This document shows, piece by piece, positions 1 through 57,909 of a stretch of 64,000 bases of DNA (position 1 is the stretch's first letter; each line of letters starts with the position of its first letter). The notes beneath the pieces are model-generated. The model was not told the DNA's origin, did not search any database, and was given only the letters and a program-made list of their open reading frames with translations. A program made the position numbers and the translations under genes. Source of the DNA: Caprella mutica (taxonomy: Eukaryota > Arthropoda > Malacostraca > Amphipoda > Caprellidae); assembly GCA_947561585.1 (NCBI GenBank), contig CANNZV010000914.1, positions 423,703-487,702 on the forward strand, given 5' to 3'.

Positions 1-435
1 GTATATATTTGTACCACTACGTCTATCAGTAACACACATAGTGGTACAAATGTGTACCAATACGTAGTCAATGTGTTAATGAAAGATATAAACACTTACT
101 AATGCTACTATTAAATTAAGATATGTTCTTCTGTTCTGTACAAATACTTTTTAGTGTTTTTTCCCCAGTGAAAATGAAAAGTGGCATTCTTTTCTGTAAT
201 AATAAAAAATATCAAGTTAATTATTATTACTTAATAATATGTATCTTTATACATATAGCTAATGTACAAGAAATTTGTTTTAGTTAAGTCTTTTACATAG
301 CTACATAAAAATACAGATTTTCATGTGTATGAATATTTGTTCCCTCTACTGTATATCAAATATTCTCCAATCATTCTGATGATTTTCCTGTAGCTACATT
401 CTGAGAAGTAATCTATTTTGTGTGTAATATTACAG

Positions 436-46308
<45,873 letters not shown>

Positions 46309-47463
46309 ACCTCCTATTTGAACATCTTGCCTCCTCTTTAAACCTCCTGCCTCTTGGAAGGGCACGGGCTCCGTCTCAAATCGTATCTTTTGACCCAGCC
46401 TTTCATTTTCTCGTTATTATTTATTTCATTTACCTAAATTCTACCACCAACTCAATAGAAGAAATCTTGGTCGATATTCAAATTAGACTTTCCTTCTCAT
46501 TATGCTGTGAATCTTGTACTTTTTAAATCCATTTTCAAACTGTTAAATAGGGACTTTCACTCAACGGTTGAATGCTGTTCAACAACTAGCTGTTTGTTCT
46601 ACAAAAACTTTGATTGCCAAATTTATAAAGCGCTTGATTAGTTGTTGCTTATAAATTACTTTATTGCTAGAAGAAAATTTGAACAAACTAGTATTATACC
46701 GTACAAAAATTATGTATCTGAATTATGGTATATCACTTTAGTATCAATTTATTCACCTTTTCATTGATGAGCGATCAATTTTGAGTAAATCTTCGTTATT
46801 AGTTTTAGATAGTTGTTACTTCATGAAAGACTAATATAGTAACCATAATATAGTAATTCCCCTAACTACTATATATCCACTACTAGACAACCTCGAAAAG
46901 GCATCCTCTAGTTTGTTACCTTAGACTAGTAAATATATTAACAATTGTCTCCCTCAGTCTGTGTACCTCAATGGTGGAGTAAGTAGCTCTAAGAACTCTT
47001 AGGTTAGTGACATTTTTCTAAACGCTTCTTCATTGTGCAATTATTGTTAGTATTGTAAGCTTATTGGCACCTCGCTATGGTTTCTTGGGGAAAACTTTGG
47101 AGGATATTTTCACCAGTTTGTGTTGTTAAGTTCAACTTGTAATGTTTATTCTTTGCCACTCCTGTAGTCAGATAAATCTATGGCAATTGCGTAAAAAATA
47201 GGAGTTTCTTAATCACAAGTTTGGAACATTCTAAATATTGAAAAATATATACTCTGATGTCTCTGTACATTCTTAGTTGCCAGATGTATGTCTTGCATTC
47301 TGAGTTGCCAGGTGTATCTCTTGCATTCTGAGTTGCCAGATGTATCTCTTGCATTCTGAGTTGCCAGATGTATCTCTTGCATTCTGAGTTGCCAGATGTA
47401 TCTCTTGCATTCTGAGTTGCCAGATGTATCTCTTGCATTCTGAGTTGCCAGATGTCTAATAAA
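46309..47463 (+). other. Probable 3' UTR / downstream region of Wdr47
   Basis: No further exon is seen after the stop. An AATAAA lies at 47458-47463, just past the 28-bp repeat, and could serve as a polyadenylation signal, but it is 1.15 kb from the stop and other variant signals may be used. Confidence 0.35.
47270..47455 (+). repeat. 28-bp minisatellite, about 6-7 copies
   Basis: The unit is ttgccagatgtatctcttgc followed by attctgag. It may lie in the Wdr47 3' UTR. Confidence 0.9.
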
Positions 47464-48077
47464 GGCAACAATTTCTTTCCGTACTTTCTTGCATTTACTC
47501 TCATTCTGATGAATTACTCATGTTAGAATATTTATTTTCATTCATTCCCATGTTTTCTTTGTAATTAATTCTACTTAATATTATAATAACTTTGAATGTA
47601 TTTATAGTAATAGATAGGAATCTCTTGCAAATAATGTACTCATTTTATTCCATATATTTCCTATTGTTAAGGATGGCTTAACCAAATATTTTCCTATTTT
47701 TAAATAACAGAAAATAATATAATTGAAAGTTTATTTAATTAATCTACTTATTTTATGTATAATTTGAATGACCACTCAGTTGATGTTTGTATAAAAGTGA
47801 GAATGAAATTTTATTTACTTTAATTACTAACATTCCTTTAGGTGTAACATCATCTTTATTTATTAGTATAATTAATGCTCATTTTGTCACAATAACATTT
47901 ACTTAATTTTAAAGTTTATTTTAGCTTTTATTTTTCCTTAATGTTGAATTTTACTGATTTTAATCTTTTTGTACAGAAATTAGTGTAGCTTATTTGTTAC
48001 TCTAGTTTAATATTCTATTGATGTGGTAAATGACTTATTTTATATTATACATTTAAATGATAAATGCTTACGTATTT

Positions 48078-48563
48078 AAAGGTCCAGTTCATATACATTT
48101 TCATAACTTTAATCGATAGTTAGACATTTTTATGATTCCATATTAAATCCTATGACTGCAATCACAAGAATAAATAAATTGGAATTAGATTACTGATTAG
48201 TAGATGGTGCTACAACCGCCAACTTTCTAAAGTTGGCGGGTTTTTCAAAATAAAATTTAGAAAATAGATAGGCGAGTGTAGAGTTGAATATACAGGCAAA
48301 AAAACGTATTAACGATGGAAAAAGATAGAAGTGAAAATCACATAAGCTTTAACTAATGAAATCGTACACATGTGTTCTAAATTCCAATCCGGTCATTTAA
48401 GAAAATATCTCAAAAAACTCACAAATATATAATTTGTCTTTAACTAATTAATTAAAATTTCTAAATACAGATTCATAAAATATCTCGTACTTCATCATTA
48501 ATATTCGTGGTTTTATATCTACACTTTTAGCAAGAGTATTAATTTGGCTGAACTGGACCTTTC
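48078..48563. mobile_element. MITE with AAAGGTCCAGTTCA termini
   Basis: Left end aaaggtccagttcatatac, right end ctgaactggaccttt in reverse orientation. Inside is a perfect 11-bp-stem hairpin (48216-48239, ccgccaacttt / aaagttggcgg). No coding sequence. Confidence 0.55.
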
Positions 48564-48661
48564 AGATTTAATAGTTTTGGTGTTTTTAACACTCGATAAA
48601 ATGCTTATTGTTGTACCTCTGGTATCTTATCTAATATTTCTATATTATTATTCGCAATATT

Positions 48662-48719
48662 CTTATTTGATGACGTCACATTCTTTTGTAAAGGGCTGTA
48701 TTCACTGAGTAGCTTTTCT
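48662..48719 (+). repeat. SINE-like repeat, left part of a split copy
   Basis: The piece gatgacgtcacattctttt through cactgagtagcttttct belongs to the middle of the family. Its continuation (gcatccatgag onward) lies at 56936, on the far side of the 8.2 kb element. Confidence 0.75.
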
Positions 48720-50019
48720 CGTGGACCGACAGTTGGGCCCAGGACAATTGGGTCCGCCGACGATTGGGCACAGGATAATTGGGCCCCACGACAATTGGGC
48801 CCCGAGACAATTATATTATTTTCTGATTTTTTTCATAGTTTACTGTATTAACTTATTAAAGACCCTTGCTACTGTAATAACTATGTTTGTCACAATATGC
48901 GGTTTGTATAAAAATATAGTCTTGAGCATATTTAAGATAAAGAATATTCCTCACATGAAAAAAATATTCTCGTTATGAAAAAATAATTATTTCTTAAAGG
49001 TCCCCTCCACGCAAATTTTTTTATTACTTAGATCAACGAGGCTAATGTTTCTTATCATTTTACTGCAAACTGCATAAAATTTGATAGCATATTTTTAAAT
49101 TTATATGCTTTGAAAGATTTTTATAATCCAAGCTCTACAAAACTATACTTTACTTCCGACATTCTAATTTTCAGTCTTAAGAAGAAGAATGTACACCATT
49201 TGTTTTGATTGTCAACTAGGTATTTAGTTTAATAAATCTATTTATTATTAGTTTATAGGATTAAATTTGGATAAACTTATTATAGAAACGTTTATATAGT
49301 TTTAGAAACAATTAATATCTAAAAAGAAGACCAAAAACGCATTGTTTGTTTAAAAATCTAAATTTGAAATCAAAACAAAGAGTGTACAATCTTCTTTCTC
49401 AGCGTCAGGTTGGAGATTCGCTCAATTGTTGCTCACAGCGTATTAAAAAACTTTAAAAGCAAATAATAAAATATATACTGAACCGAATTATATGCGGTTT
49501 GCGGAATAATGATCGTATACCTTAGTTCTATAATATTATGTAATAAACTCACCTTTAATAGAACATATTCTCTTCATGTATAAATACTATTATTATTTTA
49601 AACTACAATAATTGGAACAAGTATTCCCGTACCTTTGTGAATTGGTATCGAAAATATTGTTATTTATTAAGTTTCCTATCCACATTGGTACTAGGGAATT
49701 TGTCTGTCAAGGTTTTGATACTTAGGGTGTGTTTTCCTTACTATTTGTATAGTCAATGCACCTAGGAGACCCCACCTTCTCGTGGTGATACTGTTGAATA
49801 CCAAGCTATTTTTGTTTTTTCCTGTAACTTAGATAGCCAATTATATAATTTTTGTCTTAGGCCTATCTAAAATTCTTGGTAGGACTAACGGGGCTCCCCT
49901 CTTTAATTAGAGGCATTTATTTTTGTTTATTATTATTCTGTATATAGGTAACATTTTTCATAGTTTTTCTTTACAATTAAAGTCCCCCTGGAGGTAGGGA
50001 GGACGTAAAGTGTGAGAGT

Positions 50020-52419
50020 ATGAGTGAGAAGAAGAAAAGAAAAGGGGATCATTCCCCTGAAAATGACACCACAAAGAAAAAGAAAAACTACGAAGAGACT
50101 CTGCATAATGATATGCAAATAATCAGTCAAAATACAGAAATGGAACTAGATACATCTTCTCATGTCGAAGATGTATCAAGATCTACAAATCCAGTAGAAA
50201 AACTGGTAGATATGATGAAACAAATTGTGACTATGGCTGAGAAAATTGGAGAATCTGAACTCCCAGAAACCATGGGTGAATTCATTTCTTCCTCTCTCAG
50301 TAAACTAACTGGAATCTTTTCTGAACCTACCCCCAATCAGGAAAAAAAGAAAAAGATAAAAGTAAATAGACCAAGACACAGATACAGTGAACTCGAAGAT
50401 ATCCTGCTGAATGGCTCACCTGATACTGACCTTCATATTAAGGTTGAGTTTGATGGAGACCTGCGGAGAACTGTTAGCGCCTTTGATGTTGCCAAGGAAA
50501 TTGGCAAATTTGCAAAGGTCAATGCCTCTAAAATATTCAGCGCCAGCAAGACCTCTTTTGTTTGCCCTGTTGAAGCTCCTTCCGACTCGATAAAGCTCCA
50601 ACTCTTCAATGTAACGACCATACACGGCACTCCTTGTCGAATCACTCCATATGATCAGTTCAACCACTGCAGGGGAATTATTTATTTAAGAGGTCTCTCA
50701 TTTGATGATGAAATCACACTGAATGAATTTTCTGTGTGGTTGAAAGAGAAATATAGATCACTCGTTAAAATAGAACCAGCACCATTCATCAAACCAAATA
50801 ATCCTCAAACCAAAGCCTTCATACTCACTTTCAACAAGAAAAACCTCCCTCAGAGCATCTACATTCCAGGACTCACAGGAGACACTAAAATATACCCTTT
50901 TCATAATAAACCAATGATGTGCCGGAAATGCCAGAAGTATGGTCATACAGAGAGGAGATGCAGAGCAGAGCAACTGGTGGTATGCAGGAGATGTTCTGAA
51001 TCAGGTCACACAATATCTGAATGTGAAACAGACATCCCAAAATGCGTCCACTGTGAAGGTAACCATGTTGCAGGAGCAAGAGGTTGCCCAAGGCAAATGC
51101 GCGAGTGTGAATTGCTACGCATTCAATCTGCCAATAAAATCAGTTTCAGAAGAGCAATGCAGATTGAGAATGGAGATGAGATGGTGAACTTGCCGTGTGA
51201 GAAATTACCGGACGTCTTCACCATAAAAATGCTAGCAGAACATAAGAAGAACTTAAAACCTTGGGATGTCGAGAGATTCTTCAAGGATTTGCTAGATGAA
51301 AATCCATCAGAACTGAGATCGATTAGCGACACTGCATATCTTATCAAAGTGACATCACAGTCACATAAGCATAAGATAATGCAATTAAAAACCGTCCTAC
51401 AAACCCCAGTCACTATCCTAACTGGTAGTGCTCTAAGACCTAAAGGTCTAATCTACATCACGGAATATGACCTGAGCTCTTTTGAAAACTACAAACATGA
51501 ACTTATGAACATCCTTCCTGCGAGTGAAATAGTTCAAGCTACATGGATTAAATCTCGGAACAATAGATCTTTGCCCCTCCTGCTAACATTCAACCAATCC
51601 GAAGTCCCTACATACCTTTCAATACCTGGAGAGCAAGCTCTTACTAAGGTATACGCCTACAAAAACAAACCCCTTCTATGCAAAAAATGTTTATCATACG
51701 GTCACTCGGGCAGTAGATGTATCCAAAACGGAAGATGTGCACGATGTAACTCTGAATATCACCAGAGAGACGAGTGTGATAGTGAGGAGATACAATGTCA
51801 CCACTGTAGCGAGGCACACATCACTGGTTCTAAACTCTGCTCCCGATACAAACTTGAAGAAGAAATACTCGCCATTCAACAGAAGAAATGCATCTCCAGA
51901 AACCAAGCCAGACTAATTTTGGAGAAAAATAACCCTAACTTAATTAATATGAACTTCAGAAATGCCATCCTAAACTCAACACGGACATCTAGATTGCAAG
52001 ACAACGATAAAAACGGTACAAATTCTCCTGTGATTCAAACCAAAAAATCAAAGAACAACCCCCCAAACCAACAACCTAGATCCAACAGCAGTGAACCAAA
52101 TACCTATTCCGTACAAGCATTTCTACAAAGTCCAAGTACTGGTAGAATATACAAACAGCAAATAGACATCAACACCAATCCCTCAACTTCTCGATCAGAT
52201 CCAACCGCTCGAGAAGAAGTGAACGACATCCCATCTATCAACTCTACAAACCATCAGAATGATGAGTCAATTGAAATAGACGACATAGAAAACTACGAAC
52301 AACAGCTGAAACAGACCCCACTGGCAACACATGGAAACAAACATAGGGAAATCATTTATGGGAAAGTATCCAAGAAAAATAGAAAGAAAAACAGGCACAA
52401 CAAAGGAAAACATAGATAA
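50020..52419 (+). CDS. LINE B ORF1, gag-like protein with a duplicated body
   Basis: 799 residues, against 454 in LINE A. A Lys-rich start (MSEKKKRKGDHSPEND) is followed by two successive copies of the fold-plus-knuckle module. The first ends in CRKCQKYGHTERRC, CRRCSESGHTISEC and CVHCEGNHVAGARGC (about 300-360). The second ends in CKKCLSYGHSGSRC, CARCNSEYHQRDEC and CHHCSEAHITGSKLC (about 550-610). Each set is preceded by a matching stretch, FILTFNKKNLPQSIYIPG versus LLLTFNQSEVPTYLSIPG. The C-terminus is disordered and ends Lys/Arg/Asn-rich. The role, RNA packaging, is inferred from the family. Confidence 0.9.
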   Translation: MSEKKKRKGDHSPENDTTKKKKNYEETLHNDMQIISQNTEMELDTSSHVEDVSRSTNPVEKLVDMMKQIVTMAEKIGESELPETMGEFISSSLSKLTGIFSEPTPNQEKKKKIKVNRPRHRYSELEDILLNGSPDTDLHIKVEFDGDLRRTVSAFDVAKEIGKFAKVNASKIFSASKTSFVCPVEAPSDSIKLQLFNVTTIHGTPCRITPYDQFNHCRGIIYLRGLSFDDEITLNEFSVWLKEKYRSLVKIEPAPFIKPNNPQTKAFILTFNKKNLPQSIYIPGLTGDTKIYPFHNKPMMCRKCQKYGHTERRCRAEQLVVCRRCSESGHTISECETDIPKCVHCEGNHVAGARGCPRQMRECELLRIQSANKISFRRAMQIENGDEMVNLPCEKLPDVFTIKMLAEHKKNLKPWDVERFFKDLLDENPSELRSISDTAYLIKVTSQSHKHKIMQLKTVLQTPVTILTGSALRPKGLIYITEYDLSSFENYKHELMNILPASEIVQATWIKSRNNRSLPLLLTFNQSEVPTYLSIPGEQALTKVYAYKNKPLLCKKCLSYGHSGSRCIQNGRCARCNSEYHQRDECDSEEIQCHHCSEAHITGSKLCSRYKLEEEILAIQQKKCISRNQARLILEKNNPNLINMNFRNAILNSTRTSRLQDNDKNGTNSPVIQTKKSKNNPPNQQPRSNSSEPNTYSVQAFLQSPSTGRIYKQQIDINTNPSTSRSDPTAREEVNDIPSINSTNHQNDESIEIDDIENYEQQLKQTPLATHGNKHREIIYGKVSKKNRKKNRHNKGKHR

Positions 52420-52428
52420 TAAACAAAT

Positions 52429-55400
52429 ATGGATACAATAATACAATGGAATATACGCGGAATATCATCTGGTAAACAAGACCTCATCAAATTAATAGAA
52501 ACTTATAGCCCAACAGTCATAGCTGTCCAGGAAACCTTCCTAGGCAATGACTGTATGATTAAAATTCCCGGATATAATAGTTTATGTAAACAAGGTCACT
52601 ACAATGTTAGATTTCATGGAGGCGTAGCTCTCTTCATCCACATAAACTCCCCTTATGAGCCAATAGACATTGACAGCAACCTCCAAGCAGTTGCTGCCCG
52701 TGTTCAACTAGCCCACTCCCATTGCATCTCAATCTGCTCAGTATACATCCCTGGCAGTACCCAATTGAACCAGAACGATCTTCATGCTCTTATCGCTCAA
52801 TTACCTCAACCCATTCTGCTGTTGGGGGATTTCAACGGTCATAGTGATCTTTGGGGAAACCCACAAACTGATCACAGAGGAAGGTCATTAGAATCATTTT
52901 TGAGAGACTCGTCTATGGTATGTCTAAATGATGGTAGACCAACTCATGACTCTGGCTCTGCTATTGACCTCTCTATTGCTAATAACGTTCTTGTTCCTGA
53001 TGCAGAGTGGTGTGTGCTAGATTCCCCACTTTGTAGTGATCACTGCCCCATTTTGATAAAAATATGTGGAACTAGACGGATTGAAAACCCACCTGCTGAT
53101 CGGTTCAACTTCAGGAAAGCAGACTGGGAATTATTCGAAACTGATGAGGTCTGGCTCAATATGGGTGTTGATCAGGCTTTTTCATGTGCAGAAGAAATGA
53201 TTCAATATCTCTACCAGAAAATGTACGAAGCCATGAACAAACACATTCCCAAATACACCCCAAAAAGATTTTACCCTAAAAACTTTTGGAATGAACAATG
53301 TCAGAGAATGTGGAACGAGCGAGAGAGATTGTACAGAAGGTACAAGAGGTCTGGGGAACCATCTGACAAAATTCATTGGAAGCACCAGCGAGCTGCGACC
53401 AAGCAATTCATTACTAAGTGTAAGAAGGAGGAGCTGATAGACTTTCTGAGCAAAATGAAGCACTCCACCCCTATGTCTCAAATATACGAGAAACTGAGAA
53501 AAATGAGAGGTAGAGCTCCAAGGAGCATTTCTCTTCTCAATGACGGTAACAGAAAGGTTACAACTCCTCTCCAGATTGCAAATTTGATAGCCAAAACTCT
53601 CGAAGAAAACTCCAGTTACCAAAGCTGTTCTGCTTCCTTTTTACTCCATAAAAGGAAGACCGAATCCGCCCCACTAGACTTCACAACTCAAGAGGATCAT
53701 GACTACAATAAACCCTTTTCAATGATAGAACTACAAAACGCATTATCTTCCACCAAAAATACAACCCCTGGACATGACTCTATTCACTACATGGCCATCA
53801 AGAGCCTACCACCCAATGCAAAACTCTTCTTACTATCCATGTACAATAGAATGTGGTCAGAAACCTACTATCCTCAAAACTGGAGAAATGCAACTATAAT
53901 CCCCATACCGAAACCAGCCAAAGACCATACTAATCCTTCCAACTACAGACCAATATCACTAACCAGCTGCTTAGGTAAATTATTTGAAAAGATGATCAAT
54001 AGACGTCTCATAGAATATTTAGAACAGAACAAACTACTTACACCCACCCAGTGTGGGTTTCGAAAAAATAGATCAACAATAGACCATCTAATTAGACTAG
54101 AGACTTATATCAAAAAGTCATTCGCAGAAAATAAGGTCACAGTTTGTGTTTTCTTTGATTTGGCCAAAGCTTATGATACTACTTGGAGAGGAGGAATTAT
54201 TAAGGACATGCACTCCCTTGGACTACGCGGCAGACTACCATTGTACCTTCAGCAGTTCCTTAGGGACCGCCGATTTAAAGTAGCCATCAACAGTGAACTG
54301 TCTGAGGAGAGGTTGCAAGAAGCAGGAGTACCACAAGGTAGTATATTGTCTGTGACGCTTTTTGCAATCAAAATCAACTCTCTCGCTTCAGTTATACCTG
54401 ACCACATCCATAAGTCTCTTTTTGTTGATGATGTGCAGATTGCCTTCTCGGGCTGTGACATGAGTCAGGTTAACCGCAATCTCCAACCGGTCATCAACGC
54501 AATGGCAGTTTGGGCAGATAAGAATGGCTTCTCTTTCTCAATACCCAAAACTTTCTGTATGACCTTCCATAAAAGACCAGATTTTCCCCAAATCCCCTGT
54601 CTGAGAATGAAGGGCACTCGCCTGAAACACCAGAAAACTGCAAAATTCTTGGGTCTCACATGGGACCCTCAGTTAACATGGAAACAACACATTGATAAAC
54701 TAATACCATCTTGCAACAAATCCCTCAATCTTCTCCGCACTCTGTCCTCTTTGAAGTGGGGTGCTGACCATCAAATCCTACTGCAAACCTATAAACTTAC
54801 AACCAGACCAAAAATAGACTATGGATGCCATATATATGGATCTGCACCAAACCATACTTTAAGACGTATAGATTCCATCCACAATGATGCCCTCAGAATA
54901 TGTTCCGGAGCCTTCAAGTCTTCCCCAGTTGAGAGTCTTTATGTCCTTATGAATGAGCCGACCTAATCTGCAGAAAATATTTCCAATTGAAAAGCAACAT
55001 AAGTAACCCAGCATTTAATAGCATCATTAATAGAACTCTAAAACTCTTTTTCTAATGTCCATCCTGCACTAAAACCAATAATTCAAAGAGTAAATAACTA
55101 CATCGACAACCTGAATCTACCAATACAACCAGTACTTCCATTCAAAACACCAAACGTCTATTCTTGGTGTTTATATAGACCAGAGGTTGACACCGAGCTA
55201 TGTTCTCCTCTCATAAAGGACATAATCAACTTCTCCCCCTTTTTTAATAACCGTGTCCATGAGCATTATCCTGAACATATGCAAATCTATACCGATGGCT
55301 CCAAAGATGAGTTTGGAGTCGGAGCAGCTGCTATCTACAGAGATAAGACCCTATCTGTGACTCTCCCAAACGTAGCATCTGTATACACAGCTGAGCTGAA

Positions 55401-56115
55401 AGCTCTTTCTCTGGCTTGTAATCTGATCCAGGAAGACTTCAGAGACAAACGAAACACAAAATATCTCATATGTACGGACTCTTTGAGTGCCGCTGAAGGT
55501 CTGAAAACAATGGAACCAAGGAACCAGATGATGTGCAGAGTTCAGAGCAAGCTACATGAAGTTATAACATCTGGATACTCAGTGACTGTTCTATGGATAC
55601 CTTCTCACAAACAAATCTATGGTAACGAATGTGTTGATGTTGCAGCCAAGACTGCGACAAGAGGAGCTCCCCAACTTATTCCTTGTCCCTATTCTGACTG
55701 GTTCCCCTTAATAAAAGAAGGAGTGCGAAAAAGATGGAAGGAGCGATGGAGCAGACAGAGAACACAGTTGAGGAAAATTAAGACTGAACCAGGTCCATGG
55801 AAGAAGCTAACTCTTACCAGACATCAAGGCGTCATTCTAAACAGACTGCGGATAGGTCACACTAACCTAACTCATAGCTACCTAATGGATAACTCAGTTC
55901 AACAACCCCCTCCCCCTTGTCAACTATGCAATAATCAAACAATGACCATTGAACATCTACTTGTAAACTGCCCCAATTTGATGCTGCAGAGAAACAACCT
56001 AATTTTGGAACTTCAAGCAAACCAACCTTCTCTTAAAACTTTCCTTGATGACGAGACAAAGATAGAGTCGCTTTTTCTATTTCTTACTGAGTGTGGTCTG
56101 ATTGAGTTGATTTGA
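52429..56115 (+). pseudogene. LINE B ORF2 (endonuclease, RT, RNase H) with two frameshifts
   Basis: The first open part (52429-54966) holds the endonuclease (LLLGDFNGHSDLWG, CSDHCPI) and RT (FFDLAKAYDTTW, AGVPQGSILS, LFVDDVQI). The frame is lost just before a stop at 54964 and continues in another frame to about 55050. There a T-rich run (ctctttttct) marks a second shift that restores the original frame. The last part (open from 55279 or earlier to 56115) holds RNase H (YTDGSK, TAELKAL, CTDSLSA, GNECVD) and the finger CQLCNNQTMTIEHLLVNC. The lesion falls between RT and RNase H, so the RT half is complete. Sequencing error is possible, especially at the T run. Confidence 0.85.
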
Positions 56116-56935
56116 TGTGAGCACTGCTGAGTGAGTCTGTGCCTGTAATGTTAGTCACTAAAATGGGTCCTGCCTGAAGTGACGAAGTACTTGATGTAAA
56201 TTAAATTACAATAATTTTCTGTTCCGAGATAGGTCATGTAAGCAACAAATTTCCTAGTTACAGTACCTCTATATAGTGAACTCCTGTGAAGTAAATGAGT
56301 TAGGATGTAGCCAATAGAAAATAAGAATGTAGCTATTTTAGTTGAAGAAACAATAGAAAATAAGGATGTAGGTATTTTAGAGATGCCGGAATAATTGGAA
56401 CATACAAATTGAATTAAAGTAAACGTGAATTATTTGAATGCTGTTTCGCTGAATATTGAAGGGGTTTATGAATTATCATTACAAAATGTATTCTCATAAT
56501 CTCATTTTATCCCAACAACTGTTCAAACAACTGTTCAAACAACTGTTCAATGTAACGTTTAACCTTTTAAATTTACCCATTTTCTCTAAATATTTGTCTT
56601 TGTCAGATGTTGAGCACTACACATTGGATCCATATAACATGATTCAAAATATTACAACTTATTTAAATACTTCAAAGATTTTCATTACATTGAAACATGA
56701 CATTAGCATCCAAATGTGATTTAATGGGTTTGCTTATAAATACCTTGTCAAGTATATGAATCGAATTAAAAAATATGAACATGTTTTTAGAAAATATTAA
56801 GCATATTTCAAAGATAATATTGTCACTTCCCTAGTAAAAGCAAGGTAACATTTCTATATTGTGTCTTCTGCCCAATTTTTTAATTGTTTGGGGCCCAATT
56901 GTCCTGGGCCCAACTGTCGGTGCACCAGTTTTTCT

Positions 56936-57030
56936 GCATCCATGAGTCACCGAATGATGATTGTCAGTCTCCTACTTTCCTTTTTTAGCAATATGGCCTT
57001 TGATTCCGAAACAGACGTTAAACTTCATAA
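56936..57030 (+). repeat. SINE-like repeat, right part of the split copy
   Basis: It continues gcatccatgagtcac, then agcaatatggcctttgattc and cgaaacagacgttaaac. Together with 48662-48719 it forms one interrupted copy. Confidence 0.75.
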
Positions 57031-57179
57031 TTAAAATGTATTAAATTGTATTACATTTTTTCTTGACTAACTTGGTGTTTTGTGCTCAGTTGATAATTTA
57101 GTTTGTAAAAGGTATGCACTCTAGTAAATATAATGTTTCTCAATTTCCATGACTGAATACAAATTAAAGTATTCGAAAT

Positions 57180-57287
57180 ACTCATTCCTGTTGGAACATT
57201 CAAATCCTCTCATTCCTGTTGGAACATTCAAATCCTCTCATTCCTGTTGGAACATTCAAATCCTCTCATTCCTGTTGGAACATTTCA
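57180..57287 (+). repeat. 26-bp tandem repeat, 4 copies
   Basis: The unit is ctcattcctgttggaacatt followed by caaatc. Confidence 0.9.
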
Positions 57288-57639
57288 TCGACTTATATTC
57301 TTATTCCAACATTACATCAACATTCGACTTTCTACCTCAAAATCATTTTCTTTTACATTAATTACCCATTTCATTCTTAATCTGTAAATAGTCATATTAA
57401 CTTAACCATCAGTACTCAAATGAATAAATATATTAAACACAAGAATTTGTTTCGTTTTCTACCAAAGAAGGTTTTCATATCAGTGTTTGTTACAGGTGCA
57501 CTCTGTACTAAATAGGGAAAATTTACCATGCTTACGTGAATTATTTAAGAATTAAGAAATATGTTATCATTATTAGATCAAGATTAACATATCTTCACAG
57601 CAAATGTTCTCAAAATGTTATGAGTAGGGATGTGACATT

Positions 57640-57905
57640 GCATATTTTGCATATGCTTTTCTAAAACGCATATGCTTATTAGATTCGCATATGCATTTAT
57701 CAACATGCATATGCAATTATAAATATGCATATGCATTTAACAATATGCATATGCATTTACTAATTTGCATATATGCATTTAGCAATATGCATATGCTTTT
57801 ACCAATATGCATATGCATTTACCAATATGCAAATGCATTTACCTATATGCATATGCATTTGCCAATTTGCATATGCATTTATAAGCAAGCATATACTTTT
57901 ATAAA
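57640..57905 (+). repeat. Subterminal gcatatgcattt array, left
   Basis: About 13 units near 18-20 bp, built on the self-complementary atgcatatgcat with spacers such as taccaat and taacaat. It belongs to the hAT-like element at 57625. Confidence 0.85.
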
Positions 57906-57909
57906 TATG

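Larger units (their letters stand above)
49614..56202 (+). mobile_element. Full-length non-LTR retrotransposon (LINE B), ORF2 frameshifted
   Basis: Flanks aaactacaataatt (49600-49613) and aaattacaataatt (56203-56216) form a 14-bp target duplication with one mismatch. It starts ggaacaagtattcccgtacc, exactly like LINE A, and ends gatgtaaatta, like the gattgttaatta end of LINE A. The 406-bp 5' UTR is clearly related to that of LINE A although the proteins are far apart. ORF1 is intact and unusually long. ORF2 carries two compensating frameshifts. Confidence 0.92.
48720..56926. mobile_element. 8.2 kb terminal-inverted-repeat element holding LINE B
   Basis: The left end is cgtggaccgacagttgggcc and the right end, reversed, ggtgcaccgacagttgggcc, with identity continuing through caggacaattggg. 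Flanks agcttttct (48711-48719) and agtttttct (56927-56935) match at eight of nine bases, as a target duplication in the SINE-like host would. Subterminal repeats of gacaattgggccc occur five or six times on the left and about three times on the right. Without LINE B it is 1.6 kb and has no transposase, so it is non-autonomous. An 8-9 bp duplication suggests Mutator- or hAT/P-type; the choice is open. Confidence 0.8.

Noticed and set aside
1..60. Hairpin at the window start (tttgtaccacta / tagtggtacaaa)
   Set aside because: It may be the end of a MITE, but the window edge prevents any judgement about termini or flanks.
48216..48239. Perfect 11-bp hairpin followed by T residues, like a rho-independent terminator
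   Set aside because: The locus is an animal nuclear genome and the hairpin lies inside a MITE; bacterial termination does not apply.
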